From Herbinix sp. (lineage in GTDB: Bacteria > Bacillota > Clostridia > Lachnospirales > Lachnospiraceae): a stretch of DNA of 64,000 bases. Positions within the stretch are counted from its first letter, which is position 1. The number at the start of each line of letters is the position of its first letter. Both the position numbers and the translations under genes were made by a program. A model generated the notes under the pieces. That model had not been told where the DNA came from. It did no database searches and saw only the letters and a list, made by a program, of their open reading frames with translations. Below are positions 35,307-45,130 of the stretch, piece by piece. The stretch is from the NCBI GenBank assembly GCA_029240245.1, contig JARBTJ010000014.1:1-64000 (forward strand), in the 5' to 3' direction.

Positions 35307-35405
35307 TATCGGAACTGGCGGATATGTGGGATTACCACAAGGGACCGATAACAACGCTTCCATTATTAATTAGAAGCCGGAAAAGAATGTCGACCGCCTG
35401 GGCAA
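35307..35405 (+). promoter_or_regulatory. ZTP/ZMP riboswitch (pfl motif)
   Basis: The aptamer begins ATCGGAACTGGCGGATATG, followed by GTGGGATTACCACAAGGGAC and CGAT, which closes the first stem with ATCG. After a variable loop comes the hallmark CCGCCTGGGCA (35394-35404), whose CCGCC can pair with GGCGG of the first part (pseudoknot). The motif was named for its link with pfl genes and senses the purine intermediates ZMP/ZTP, a sign of 10-formyl-tetrahydrofolate shortage. Assigned by eye. Confidence 0.88.
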
Positions 35406-35425
35406 AAGCTCAGGCGGTTTTTTTG
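35392..35425 (+). terminator. Expression-platform terminator of the ZTP riboswitch
   Basis: ACCGCCTG (35393-35400), a ten-base loop, CAGGCGGT (35411-35418) and seven T. The 5' arm is the conserved aptamer segment itself, so ligand binding and termination exclude each other: ZTP should switch pflB on. Confidence 0.88.
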
Positions 35426-35480
35426 TTTCATAATTTCCTGAGTTAACACTTTAATCTCATAAAGAGCTAGGAGGATTTCT

Positions 35481-37706
35481 ATGAACCCATGGTATGATTT
35501 TAAACCCGGTAATTGGATGGAAACAATTGATGTCAGAGATTTTATTATGAATAATTTTACCCCCTTCGAGGGTGATGAAAGCTTTTTATCGTCGGCCGCT
35601 GAACGGACTGTATTATTAAATAAAATGTATCAGGAATTAGCACAGGAAGAACAAAAAAATGGGGTCCTATCCATTAATACGGATAAGGTTTCCTCCCTTT
35701 TATCCTATGAACCCTCTTATTTAGATAAAGATAAGGAAATTATTTATGGATTCCAAACCGATGCCCCATTAAAGCGAGGAGTTAATCCCTTTGGTGGAAT
35801 ACGTATGGTCCGCCAATCCTGCGAGGCATATGGATATACGCTATCCGAGGAAATTGAAGACCATTTTAAGTACCGGACTACCCATAATGATGGTGTATTT
35901 CGTGCCTACACCTCGGAAATGAAAAAGGCTAGAAAAAGTGGAGTGATTACAGGCTTACCCGATGCCTACGGTAGAGGACGCATCATCGGTGATTATCGAC
36001 GGGTTCCTCTCTACGGAGTTAATTATCTTATTGAGCAAAAGGAAGCGGATAAGAAAAATCATGGCAATCATCCAATGACAGAAGATAATATACGAATTTT
36101 GGAGGAATTATATCGACAGATTGATTTTCTGCATCAATTAAAGAAAATGGCGCAAGAATATGGGGTTGATATTTCCGAACCAGCTTCTAATGCAAGGGAG
36201 GCTGTACAGTGGCTTTATTTTGCATACTTGGGTGCAATTAAGGAGCAAAATGGTGCTGCCATGTCCTTAGGTCGTACTTCTACCTTCCTCGATATCTATT
36301 TTGAACGGGACTTAAGAAATGGTCTTATAGACGAGGCTGCTGCACAGGAAATCATTGACCAATTCGTATTAAAGCTCCGTATGGCAAGACAGCTTCGAAC
36401 ACCAGATTATAATGAATTATTTGCCGGTGATCCGTTATGGATTACCGAAGCCATCGGCGGCATGGCAGAGGATGGCCGAAGCCTTGTTACAAAGAACAGC
36501 TTCCGTTTCCTTCATACCCTTACCACACTTGCTCCTGCACCGGAGCCGAATTTAACTGTACTTTGGTCTAGAAAGCTTCCGGTCAAATTCAAGAATTATT
36601 GTGCAAAAATGTCCATCGAGACAGATTCCATCCAATATGAGAACGATGATTTAATGCATATCAGCTATGGGGATGACTATGGTATTGCCTGCTGTGTGTC
36701 AGCAATGAAAATCGGCAAACAGATGCAGTATTTTGGTGCCCGTTGCAATCTTGCCAAGGTTCTGTTAATGAGCTTAAACGGCGGACGGGATGAAGTAAGC
36801 GGCGAGCAAATCGGACCCGTTACCTCTTCATTTGAAGCTGATAATCCACTGGATTATGATACAGTTATGAAACATTTTCTTCCTATGATGGACTGGCTCT
36901 GTGGTCTTTATGTGAATACCATGAATATCATTCATTACATGCATGATAAATATGCTTACGAAAAACTACAGATGGCACTTCATGACACAGATGTAGAACG
37001 ATTGATGGGTTTTGGCATTGCAGGTTTATCAGTAGTAGCGGACTCTCTAAGCGCAATTAAATATGCTAAGGTTATTCCGATAAAGGATACACGGGGGATC
37101 ATCCATGATTTTAAAATCGAAGGCGAATATCCTGCATTCGGAAATAATGATGACCGTGTAGATCAGATTGCTGCTATGCTTACAGATGAGTTTATCACAA
37201 GACTTCGCAGCTATTCCACCTATCGTAAAGCAGTCCACACACTGTCCATTCTTACAATTACCAGCAATGTGGTATATGGCAAAAAGACCGGTTCCACTCC
37301 TGACGGAAGAAAGCATGGTGAACCCTTCGCACCTGGAGCAAATCCCATGCATGGACGGGAGCAAAAAGGCGCCTTGGCATCATTTCAATCACTCTCTAAA
37401 TTAAATTATGATAATTGCAGGGACGGAATTTCCTATACTTTTACTATCACACCGGAAGCCTTAGGCAAAACGGAAATAGAACGCATCAATAATCTAAGTG
37501 CTTTACTGGATGGATACTTTAGCAGCAACAGCCATCATATTAATGTAAATGTATTAAACCGCTCCTTATTGATTGACGCAAAGACTCATCCGGAGCTTTA
37601 TCCAAACCTGACCATACGTGTCTCCGGTTACGCAGTTCGTTTCAATTCATTAAGTCCATATCAGCAGGATGAAGTGATCGCAAGGACATTTCACGAGAAA
37701 TTTTAA
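35481..37706 (+). CDS. pflB: Formate C-acetyltransferase (pyruvate formate-lyase)
   Basis: Glycyl-radical enzyme that splits pyruvate with CoA into acetyl-CoA and formate in anaerobic metabolism; formate feeds one-carbon units for purine synthesis. The 741-residue protein has the catalytic cysteine pair at 404-405 ('[15 protein letters not shown]') and the radical glycine at 716 in 'RVSGYAVRF'. The rest is close to genuine PflB ('[20 protein letters not shown]', '[12 protein letters not shown]', '[14 protein letters not shown]'), not a glycerol dehydratase or choline lyase. AGGAGG precedes the ATG. The activating enzyme (pflA) is not next to it, which is unusual. It is controlled by a ZTP riboswitch. 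Confidence 0.97.
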   Translation: MNPWYDFKPGNWMETIDVRDFIMNNFTPFEGDESFLSSAAERTVLLNKMYQELAQEEQKNGVLSINTDKVSSLLSYEPSYLDKDKEIIYGFQTDAPLKRGVNPFGGIRMVRQSCEAYGYTLSEEIEDHFKYRTTHNDGVFRAYTSEMKKARKSGVITGLPDAYGRGRIIGDYRRVPLYGVNYLIEQKEADKKNHGNHPMTEDNIRILEELYRQIDFLHQLKKMAQEYGVDISEPASNAREAVQWLYFAYLGAIKEQNGAAMSLGRTSTFLDIYFERDLRNGLIDEAAAQEIIDQFVLKLRMARQLRTPDYNELFAGDPLWITEAIGGMAEDGRSLVTKNSFRFLHTLTTLAPAPEPNLTVLWSRKLPVKFKNYCAKMSIETDSIQYENDDLMHISYGDDYGIACCVSAMKIGKQMQYFGARCNLAKVLLMSLNGGRDEVSGEQIGPVTSSFEADNPLDYDTVMKHFLPMMDWLCGLYVNTMNIIHYMHDKYAYEKLQMALHDTDVERLMGFGIAGLSVVADSLSAIKYAKVIPIKDTRGIIHDFKIEGEYPAFGNNDDRVDQIAAMLTDEFITRLRSYSTYRKAVHTLSILTITSNVVYGKKTGSTPDGRKHGEPFAPGANPMHGREQKGALASFQSLSKLNYDNCRDGISYTFTITPEALGKTEIERINNLSALLDGYFSSNSHHINVNVLNRSLLIDAKTHPELYPNLTIRVSGYAVRFNSLSPYQQDEVIARTFHEKF

Positions 37707-38256
37707 GTATGTTGAACGTTGGTTCATCATTTAGACTAATAATGATGAGAATGAATAGCTATATTAATTTTAGTGTTGAGGTGCCTATTTGATATTGCTG
37801 TAGCAGAAGTATCCTTTATATTATAAAGACTGTGTTTGTACGTAACCAGACATTTAAAAATTACACGAATAAAAGTGTATAACAGCAGACTATGTGAATT
37901 ACTTTAGCTATCAACGAGTATATTCTACTACAGGGTATTTAACACCTCTTAAGTACCGGGTTACGTGTTTTAGAAAGTTGTCTGATCTACTGTACAACCC
38001 ATTGTATATTTCCCTGAAATTGAAAGGATGACTATAGCATAATTGTTATGTTATAGTCATCCTTTTTATTTTAATTTTACGTTTTAACTAAATATAATAC
38101 GATGAAGCAATCACAGTTATGATACTTTCGCGATTGTACTTATCCATACCTGCGAGATACTTAAGTGACGAATACTAAAATACAGCAGAAATTAAATTGG
38201 ATTTTTCTTATTTACAGTTATTAGCCCAAATTTATTCTGTACAACTCGCTATCTTG
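37707..38256. other. Intergenic region after pflB
   Basis: No gene seen. A hairpin without a T run (TCATCATT 37724-37731, AATGATGA 37741-37748) lies directly after the pflB stop. The clear terminator is further on (38023-38065). The remaining sequence is AT-rich and featureless to me. Confidence 0.5.
38023..38065 (+). terminator. Rho-independent terminator
   Basis: AAAGGATGACTATA (38023-38036) pairs perfectly with TATAGTCATCCTTT (38052-38065), followed by T residues on the plus strand and A/T residues on the other. It is 316 bases beyond pflB and could serve pflB or, read leftwards, the transcript of the ligase-like gene. Confidence 0.7.
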
Positions 38257-40197
38257 TTACTGAACGTCAGCTGTATTCTCTTGTTGCGCTAACTTAAGTG
38301 TTGCCATTTCTTCTAGTATAAGCGGCTTGGCTTTCTGATTAACCACAATACCAAGACCCATAAGTGCCCAGAAAATCGGCGCTATTGTAATACAGGAGTC
38401 ATTCGAGAAACCACTTACCATATATGCCAAAGTTCCCATCATGATCCCAAGTCCAACTTGTGCATAGAAATTATTAAATCTTCCTCTGATATATAAACGA
38501 ATACTGGATATGAAATACATCAAATAAAAGGTTACAAATGCAATCAAAGATATTAATCCTGTCTGTACTCCGATCTGAAGATACATGTTATGTGGTTTCG
38601 TAACCATAACACCTTCCATACCATAATTAAACACATTTGCATAGTCCTGCTGAGGAAACTTTAAAACGAAAGTATCTGGTCCGGACCCTATTAATATATG
38701 GTCTTTTAATAAGGGAATTGATCTTGACCATAGATATCCTCGTCTTGATGCCAAATCTTCATAGCCTGTAAACACCGCTGAAGGAGCTTTGAAGGACTTG
38801 TCCAACCTACCAAAGGAATTAAAATAATAGTACTCTCCATCGCCTGTTTGGTTCGTAAATACCCAGTCCTTACCGTCAATTTTTACATTGAAGCTTAAAA
38901 TGGTATCTCGTAAAACCGGTTCAACTAAAAAATCTTTAAAACGTTCATCCTGAACAGTAAAAATACCAGTATCATAATTATAAGTTTTTTCCACTGGATT
39001 ACCATTGCCATCAGTAAAATCAAAGCTTATATAATTATTATCAAGATTTAATGCTACATTTAATATGCTTCCTTTATAATCAATAGAAACATGATCTTTC
39101 GCCGTGGTTATACCATTAAGGTTTCTTACTGTTTTTTCAATTTTAAGTAGACTCTTTGCACGATTCACCATAAGATTATTCGTCTTAGCATTTACAACAA
39201 ATAAGGTTGCACAGATAATCAATATAACCGGTATAAAGATATAGAATCTTTTCAAAAGATATCTCCATAAGAAGATCATAATACCAGCTATCCCTGCTCC
39301 GAAACCTAATATACCGGTCATTGAATAGGAACCTACCAAACAGATAGTAATGCCTACTAAGCCAATTAAGTATAAAACACTATATAATAATTTCTTACTA
39401 AATAATAGAAGTGTTAATAAGACAGGAGCAACTAATGCCGCATAGACTCCGGTATAATTCGGATTGTATAAGGTTGTATAAACTCGTCCCTTTTCGAAAC
39501 TCATAATAAAGTCATCTAAAGTATTCCACTCTTCCTTCGGAAGCATTAATTTCTTACCAAAATCGGTTGCGAAGATGTCCTTCCCCAAAAACTGGCCTAC
39601 ACCTATGACGCTAAGCACCGTTACGCCAATAGCTAAAATCAAAAGAATTAATTTAATATCCTTCTCATCTCTCACAAATAAGTAGATATAATATACCAAA
39701 ATACAATATCCAATTAAGGCTAATCCGGATTCAAATTGTTCCACACTTCCAGCTAAACTGAAACTAATATTTTCAGAAAATAATGTAGACAGAACTGTGA
39801 AAAGAGCATATACAGCTAAAGGTATAAAAGTAGGTGTTACTTTTATAGAATCTTTATCCATATAAGCTTTAATAATGATAATCAATAGCATGATGAAAGC
39901 ACCTGTCACAAAAAACCATTGTTTATAATACAAAAAGAAATCTGCCACCCACTCAGCTTTTGGAAACCAACTGTTTTGTAATAGCTCCGGTTGATATACT
40001 TTCTCCCTAGAGATTAATGGGATAAGAGCGATTATAAATAGAACAGGACTTAGTTTTATAAGTCTCATTAAGTTATCTCGTTTAGAATTATACCTACTTT
40101 TATTATAGACATATTGTTGTTGACGATGCTTTTGATGATTATTATTCTGTGTCTCATTCTGACCATGATTTACAGTTTTACCGGCCATTTTATTCAT
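38257..40197 (-). CDS. O-antigen ligase / Wzy-type polymerase-like membrane protein
   Basis: A 646-residue membrane protein with ten to twelve helices and the Wzy_C (O-antigen ligase/polymerase) pattern: helices up to about residue 330, a long outside loop of about 150 residues, then 'GYLWSRSIPLLKDHILIGSGPDTFVLKFPQQDYANVFNY' and 'VTKPHNMYLQIGVQTGLISLIAFVTFYLMYF'. The 'GPDTF' and 'KPHNMYLQIGVQTGL' segments are the family core. Members polymerise or attach glycans on the outer face. The N-terminus is a charged, Asn/Gln/His-rich cytoplasmic stretch of about 45 residues. Upstream lies the Ig-like surface protein, so a role in surface glycosylation is plausible but unproven. Confidence 0.85.
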   Translation of the reverse strand: MNKMAGKTVNHGQNETQNNNHQKHRQQQYVYNKSRYNSKRDNLMRLIKLSPVLFIIALIPLISREKVYQPELLQNSWFPKAEWVADFFLYYKQWFFVTGAFIMLLIIIIKAYMDKDSIKVTPTFIPLAVYALFTVLSTLFSENISFSLAGSVEQFESGLALIGYCILVYYIYLFVRDEKDIKLILLILAIGVTVLSVIGVGQFLGKDIFATDFGKKLMLPKEEWNTLDDFIMSFEKGRVYTTLYNPNYTGVYAALVAPVLLTLLLFSKKLLYSVLYLIGLVGITICLVGSYSMTGILGFGAGIAGIMIFLWRYLLKRFYIFIPVILIICATLFVVNAKTNNLMVNRAKSLLKIEKTVRNLNGITTAKDHVSIDYKGSILNVALNLDNNYISFDFTDGNGNPVEKTYNYDTGIFTVQDERFKDFLVEPVLRDTILSFNVKIDGKDWVFTNQTGDGEYYYFNSFGRLDKSFKAPSAVFTGYEDLASRRGYLWSRSIPLLKDHILIGSGPDTFVLKFPQQDYANVFNYGMEGVMVTKPHNMYLQIGVQTGLISLIAFVTFYLMYFISSIRLYIRGRFNNFYAQVGLGIMMGTLAYMVSGFSNDSCITIAPIFWALMGLGIVVNQKAKPLILEEMATLKLAQQENTADVQ

Positions 40198-40529
40198 CCT
40201 TCCTTATGTTTATTACTTACACATATTTTTATATTATACACATTTATTCGACCGTCAGCAATAGAAAATCTTAAAACCTGTAAAAAGTTTTAGTAAAATA
40301 TTATGTTTAATTTCATTCTTTTCCTACTCTATATTATCCGCTTACATTACATTCGACGATCCATAGAATCGAGTTTATTGCAATACTAAATTAATATACA
40401 CTAGTGCAAACTATAAATCGACTGATGAGATATAATACCTTCGAAACACATTACTTGAATTATATGATATTTAAAAAAGACCTATCACTCTAGGAGTGAT
40501 AGGTCTTTATAAGTTACTTTAACAATTAA
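40198..40529 (-). terminator. Terminator of the surface protein gene, within an otherwise empty gap
   Basis: AAAGACCTATCACTC (40477-40490) and GGAGTGATAGGTCTTT (40493-40508) form a perfect stem of about 15 bp with a two-base loop, ending in T residues on the minus strand (down to 40474), 20 bases after the stop codon at 40530. The rest of the gap is AT-rich with no gene seen. Confidence 0.85.
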
Positions 40530-43037
40530 TTATTTATTGAATTCAACTGATGTATCAACGTTAATTGTATGGGTAATTGAAGCACCATTAATCTTTTCTA
40601 CATATAAAATGTTCTTAATGTAGATGCCATTGCCTAATACTACATAGTTAGTACCAGCAACACCAATGTTGATATCAGAATCAGCCTTGTCACCAAGTTT
40701 CAAGCAATCTTTAATAGCTGCATCAACTGTCTTTTCAGTAGATACTAATTTCTCTACTGTTACAGAAGGAGCTGACTGGCTATTCTTAACTTCAAAGAAC
40801 TGAATATCATGAACTTTAGTACCTTCGAGAAGTCTTACTTTGTAAGTTCCGCTAGCAAGCTTAGTTACAGGGCTACCACTTACAACACTTACCATCGATA
40901 ATACGCCAGTGGTAGTATTGAATGCAGCTGCAATATCACTATTGCTTGCAGGTCCAGTAACCTCAACTGTATATCCAGCACCACTTACTGCATGAAGCTC
41001 ATTAGCTATTCCATTGTTATCATAACCATAAATCTTAATTGTAAGAGTTTCAGTTGTATCATTAGCATCAACCTTTGTATCGAAGGATGTTCCACTTAAG
41101 TTTAATCTGTAGGATGTTGAAGGACTAGCTGATGCTCCTCTAACTTCAACTACGATATATCTGGTTAAACCATTGGACTCAACCTTGAAGGTGTAAGATC
41201 CAGCTTCAGCTGCAAAACCACCCAGTGTACCAGAGAATGTAGCTTTAGCTTCTTTAGTACCGCCACCAGTAAGGTTAGTCATGATAGGATCATCTACAAT
41301 CTGAGTATTGTATAATGTAACCTTTGTATCAGATAAGTTCATCGGCTGATTGTATTGATCTAAAACTTCAATCTTCATTTCAGCTGAGTCTGTAACATCA
41401 GGATCGTTAGATAATACTAAGTTTCCGTGAGTTAACTTCAACTGATTAGCAGCTCTAGCTCCAGTAACTGTTACAGTTACGGTATCAAGTACATTACCAT
41501 CATACTTAACAAGAACTACAGTAGCACCATCTCTTACCGGGTATAAGGTACCGTTAGAACCTACAAACAATTTAGCACCATCTGTTGATTCGAAAGTAAA
41601 TTTAGCATCATCCTTGCTGTTGATATTGTTGTCACCCTTCTTAGCCTGAACGTATAATCTGTAGCCGGCATCGCCAACTGCTAAGCTGTGATTTACATTA
41701 TCAAATTTAGGATCATTACCTGCAGCATCAACGATAGTCCAAGCATTTAAGCTTCCTAAAGTTACAGGAGCATTCTTAACACCAACCATAGTAGCTGTTC
41801 TAACAATTGCACCTGTTTCCTGGCCAGTTGTTAAGTCATACTTATAGGTGTGGTAAGTAGCTGTAATCTGTGTGCTAACACCTTCCTGCCAGATTGTTAC
41901 GCTGTTACCAGCAAAACCAACTCTGTCAGAAGAAGAAGCAAATGTTACTCTGCCTAATAATTCTGATGTAGTAATATCTACATTGTCTTTGTTAAACAGT
42001 TTAACTGTAAGAGGAGTTGCAGCCGGATCTTCTACATTTTCTGTAAGAGATGTGATCTGCATATCAACTACATCATCAAAAGTCATGGTAGCTGCAGTAA
42101 ACTGACCGGATTCCATTCCAACATAATCTACGGAATAAATTGTCTTAGCCGCAAAGTCTACATAAGCTATAACTGTTGCAGACATCTTGTCATTTGCTAA
42201 TTTGATTTCCTTGATAACATGTTTAACTTTTGATCCAGTTTGTGTAACGATAGCGTTAAGGGAAAGGTTTGCTTTCACCTGAGCCTCATCCATAGGAGAG
42301 GAGAAGGTTACTTTAATGCTGTTCTTATCAATCTGATCAACATCAGTGATAGAAGCATTAACCTTAACAGTTAACTCTTTAACAGCTGTAACAACTTCTA
42401 AAGTGTTGTCTTTCTCCCAAGCCTTGAATTTTTCATCAGACTGGAAGGATCTTGCTGTAAGCTTGTATTCGCCAGCAACTTTTGCATTGAATAAACCGGA
42501 GGTAGCTACGATAGTAGCTTTGTCTGCGGTTGCATCAACAGTCCATCTGGTAACACCAGAGGTCTTTGTGCTAGAACCGGATACAGTTTTGTACTTTCTA
42601 CCAAAGTCATAATCTTTACCAACAAGTAATTTGTCTACTGCCGGCTGATTCTCGCCCTGGAGATAAATCTCTAACTCAGCAATGTTGTCTCTTACAACAA
42701 CAGTTGCATCAAGTGTGTCAACTTCTTTGCCGTCTTTATTTTCAATATAAACGGAAACTTTAGTTGAACCAACACCAGTTGCTGTTACAACACCAAGGTT
42801 GTTAACTTTAGCAACTTTTTCATTAGCGGATGTCCACTCGTATGTCCATCCTTTTTGCTTTCCACTAATGTTGAAGTCATATTCGTCATAACCGTCTTTG
42901 TCAAGATGTAAGTACTTCTTAACAGAATTGAGCTTCGGCGCTGTTGCCGCAAAAGCTCCGGTAGCAGGAGCGATAACGGAAACGAGCATCGCTAATGCCA
43001 TAACGAAGGACAACTTCTTAAAGAAATTCTTCTTCAT
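40530..43037 (-). CDS. Secreted Ig-like domain surface protein, possibly S-layer
   Basis: An 835-residue exported protein. A signal peptide (KKNFFKKLSFVMALAMLVSVIAPATGAFA, cleavage after AFA near 30) is followed by a bacterial Ig-like Big_2 domain ('KQKGWTYEWTSANEKVAKVNNLGVVTATGVGSTKVSVYIENKDGK') and several further beta-sandwich segments, among them repeats of the kind '...VTVTVTGARAANQLKL'. There are few aromatic residues and only one or no cysteine, and no SLH, LPXTG or cell-wall-binding motif. It has a consensus promoter with a 130-base leader and a strong terminator, the pattern of an abundant protein. An S-layer or major surface protein is the best guess; attachment is unknown. Confidence 0.75.
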   Translation of the reverse strand: MKKNFFKKLSFVMALAMLVSVIAPATGAFAATAPKLNSVKKYLHLDKDGYDEYDFNISGKQKGWTYEWTSANEKVAKVNNLGVVTATGVGSTKVSVYIENKDGKEVDTLDATVVVRDNIAELEIYLQGENQPAVDKLLVGKDYDFGRKYKTVSGSSTKTSGVTRWTVDATADKATIVATSGLFNAKVAGEYKLTARSFQSDEKFKAWEKDNTLEVVTAVKELTVKVNASITDVDQIDKNSIKVTFSSPMDEAQVKANLSLNAIVTQTGSKVKHVIKEIKLANDKMSATVIAYVDFAAKTIYSVDYVGMESGQFTAATMTFDDVVDMQITSLTENVEDPAATPLTVKLFNKDNVDITTSELLGRVTFASSSDRVGFAGNSVTIWQEGVSTQITATYHTYKYDLTTGQETGAIVRTATMVGVKNAPVTLGSLNAWTIVDAAGNDPKFDNVNHSLAVGDAGYRLYVQAKKGDNNINSKDDAKFTFESTDGAKLFVGSNGTLYPVRDGATVVLVKYDGNVLDTVTVTVTGARAANQLKLTHGNLVLSNDPDVTDSAEMKIEVLDQYNQPMNLSDTKVTLYNTQIVDDPIMTNLTGGGTKEAKATFSGTLGGFAAEAGSYTFKVESNGLTRYIVVEVRGASASPSTSYRLNLSGTSFDTKVDANDTTETLTIKIYGYDNNGIANELHAVSGAGYTVEVTGPASNSDIAAAFNTTTGVLSMVSVVSGSPVTKLASGTYKVRLLEGTKVHDIQFFEVKNSQSAPSVTVEKLVSTEKTVDAAIKDCLKLGDKADSDINIGVAGTNYVVLGNGIYIKNILYVEKINGASITHTINVDTSVEFNK

Positions 43038-43488
43038 ATTCTTACTTCCTCCTTAAAAATATATGGTTTGGTATTATATCCTGCGTTTCCTTCCGACTTA
43101 TAAAAAGTATGTTTTATACCTTTAAATAATAAAAAAGGACACGCATAAATATAATCGTTCCAACAACAAGATGATTATAACAATAAAGGAAAAAAAGGTC
43201 AAGTCTTTTTATCCGTGAAAATGGATTTTTTACCAATTCTTGATAGCCTTTATTGGCTTATTTCCCTTGTCGGAGTTGATTATATTTGTAGTCAAAATGC
43301 TCGTTGGGGGATACCCCCATTCTCACACATTCCTTACCAGATTAGATCCCCGCATAACAGATGTCGAATAGGATGTGACTTCATCCGTTACTTGTATTCC
43401 CAACCGTGTAATTCCTGTCTCATTGCTTTGACTATGCATTTATAATGCACTTTGTATGTGTCAAATTTATGTCATGCATTTGTCACAA
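43038..43488. other. Leader and intergenic region upstream of the surface protein gene
   Basis: No gene seen. It contains the surface-protein promoter (43174-43202, minus strand) and its leader, which has AAGGAGG just ahead of the start codon at 43037. Small plus-strand frames here lack ribosome binding sites. The part next to thrC (43445-43488) shows no clear terminator for either gene. Confidence 0.5.
43174..43202 (-). promoter_or_regulatory. Strong promoter of the surface protein gene
   Basis: TTGACC (43197-43202) and TATAAT (43174-43179) on the minus strand with a 17-base, T-rich spacer. Transcription would begin near 43167, giving a leader of about 130 bases. Confidence 0.85.
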
Positions 43489-44982
43489 TTAGATTATTTT
43501 CAATATATCCTCCACAGTAGCCTGCATTTTATCTGTATCACATACTTTTTTATGCAGAACTGGTGCAAAACGGATTTCCTCAACCGCCTCCGGTATTTTT
43601 GTTTCCGATATCTTCGAAAGAACATTAGCCTGCTCATAATCATCCTCAGATACTTCTAATCCCGGATGAACTGCGTGTAATACGCTTTTTGCGAATTTAT
43701 ACGGGCTGGCAGTTGATACGATAACCGTATTTGCTTTATCACCTGTGCTTTCAACATATCTGTGATAAACGCTTACAGCTACAGCTGTATGTGTATCAAT
43801 GACATATCCGCTCTCTGTGTACACACGCGATATTGCTTCTGCAGTTTCCTTTGAGGTAGCCCAGCCTCCCACGAAGTCCTCTAAATTAGCCTTCATGCTT
43901 TCGGTAATTTCATATACTCCTTTGGAGGTTAAAGCCTGCATAAGCTCCGCAGTTTTTTGAGAATCGCAGTCAGCTATGTGGTAAATCAGACGCTCTAAAT
44001 TGCTGGAAACCAATATGTCCATGGATGGTGAATCCGTTAACACGAATTCTCGGTTCTTATCATAGCGTCCCGTTTCAAAAAAGTCGAACAATACTTTATT
44101 TTCATTGGAGGCACAGATTAATTTGCCAATCGGGATTCCCATATTCTTAGCATAATAGGCAGCAAGTATATTGCCAAAATTACCGGTTGGAACGACAAAA
44201 TTAACCTTTTCTCCCTCTAATACCTGTTTCTTCCTATATAAATCAATATAAGAATGAACGTAATAAACAATCTGAGGTACCAGTCTTCCGATATTTATCG
44301 AATTTGCTGAGGAAAATAAATATCCGGCTTTCTTCATCTTATCGGCCAGTTCCCTGTTATTAAACATTGCTTTAACGCCGGTCTGAGCATCATCAAAATT
44401 ACCCAAGATGCCTATGACTTCTGTATTCATGCCTCTTTGCGTCACCATCTGTTTTTCCTGGATGCTGCTCACTCCGTCCTTCGGATAAAAAACAATGATC
44501 TTAGTCCCTTCTACATCAGCAAAGCCTGCCAGTGCCGCCTTTCCGGTATCACCAGAGGTTGCGGTAAGAATTACGATTTCTTCTTGAACATTATTTTTCT
44601 TTGCTGCTGTTGTTAAAAGGTGAGGCAGAACGGAAAGGGCCATGTCCTTAAAAGCAATGGTAGCGCCATGGAAGAGTTCCAGATAATATGCCTGTCCGAT
44701 CTTAATTAGCGGAGCAATTTCCGGGGTATCAAACTTATCATCATAAGCTTTCTTAATGCAATCTTTTAATTCATCTTCCGTGTAATCTGTTAAATAAAGT
44801 TTCATTACCTCGTAAGCAAGTTCGCGGTAATCCAGTCCGGAGAGTTCGTCCATCGATTTTTCAAGAACCGGGATATTTTCCGGGACAAATAAACCTCCAT
44901 CCGCAGATAAGCCCTGCAGCACAGCCTGGGATGCTAAAACTCTATTGCCCGAGTCTCTTGTACTTTTATACATCAGGTTCAT
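43489..44982 (-). CDS. thrC: Threonine synthase
   Basis: PLP enzyme that turns O-phosphohomoserine into threonine. The 497-residue length and the 'MYKSTRDSGNRVLASQAVLQGLSADGGLFVPE' opening mark the longer (class II, yeast/E. coli type) threonine synthase. The PLP lysine is in 'LELFHGATIAFKDMALSVLP' and the phosphate loop in 'ILTATSGDTGKAALAGF'; 'VPTGNFGNILAAYYAKNMGIP' is also intact. It stands alone, away from hom and thrB. The ribosome binding site is GGGG about eight bases before the ATG. Confidence 0.96.
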   Translation of the reverse strand: MNLMYKSTRDSGNRVLASQAVLQGLSADGGLFVPENIPVLEKSMDELSGLDYRELAYEVMKLYLTDYTEDELKDCIKKAYDDKFDTPEIAPLIKIGQAYYLELFHGATIAFKDMALSVLPHLLTTAAKKNNVQEEIVILTATSGDTGKAALAGFADVEGTKIIVFYPKDGVSSIQEKQMVTQRGMNTEVIGILGNFDDAQTGVKAMFNNRELADKMKKAGYLFSSANSINIGRLVPQIVYYVHSYIDLYRKKQVLEGEKVNFVVPTGNFGNILAAYYAKNMGIPIGKLICASNENKVLFDFFETGRYDKNREFVLTDSPSMDILVSSNLERLIYHIADCDSQKTAELMQALTSKGVYEITESMKANLEDFVGGWATSKETAEAISRVYTESGYVIDTHTAVAVSVYHRYVESTGDKANTVIVSTASPYKFAKSVLHAVHPGLEVSEDDYEQANVLSKISETKIPEAVEEIRFAPVLHKKVCDTDKMQATVEDILKII

Positions 44983-45130
44983 TACAATTCAATCCCCTTT
45001 ACTATTATTTCACTATGCAACGTCTGATTTACAATAGCCAGACGTTCGCCTAAACACACGTTTTCCGTCAGACTTGCAAGTTTCATGTATTATAACATGC
45101 TTAAACTATGGATACAATACTCACCTGAAT

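Noticed and set aside
43215-43445. 76-codon plus-strand frame between thrC and the surface protein gene
   Set aside because: No ribosome binding site, no recognisable features, and it lies just upstream of the surface-protein promoter.
44983-45130. Hairpin ACGTCTG / CAGACGT upstream of thrC, considered as a T-box or terminator
   Set aside because: The gap is too short for a T-box leader, lacks its conserved sequence, and no T run follows the hairpin.
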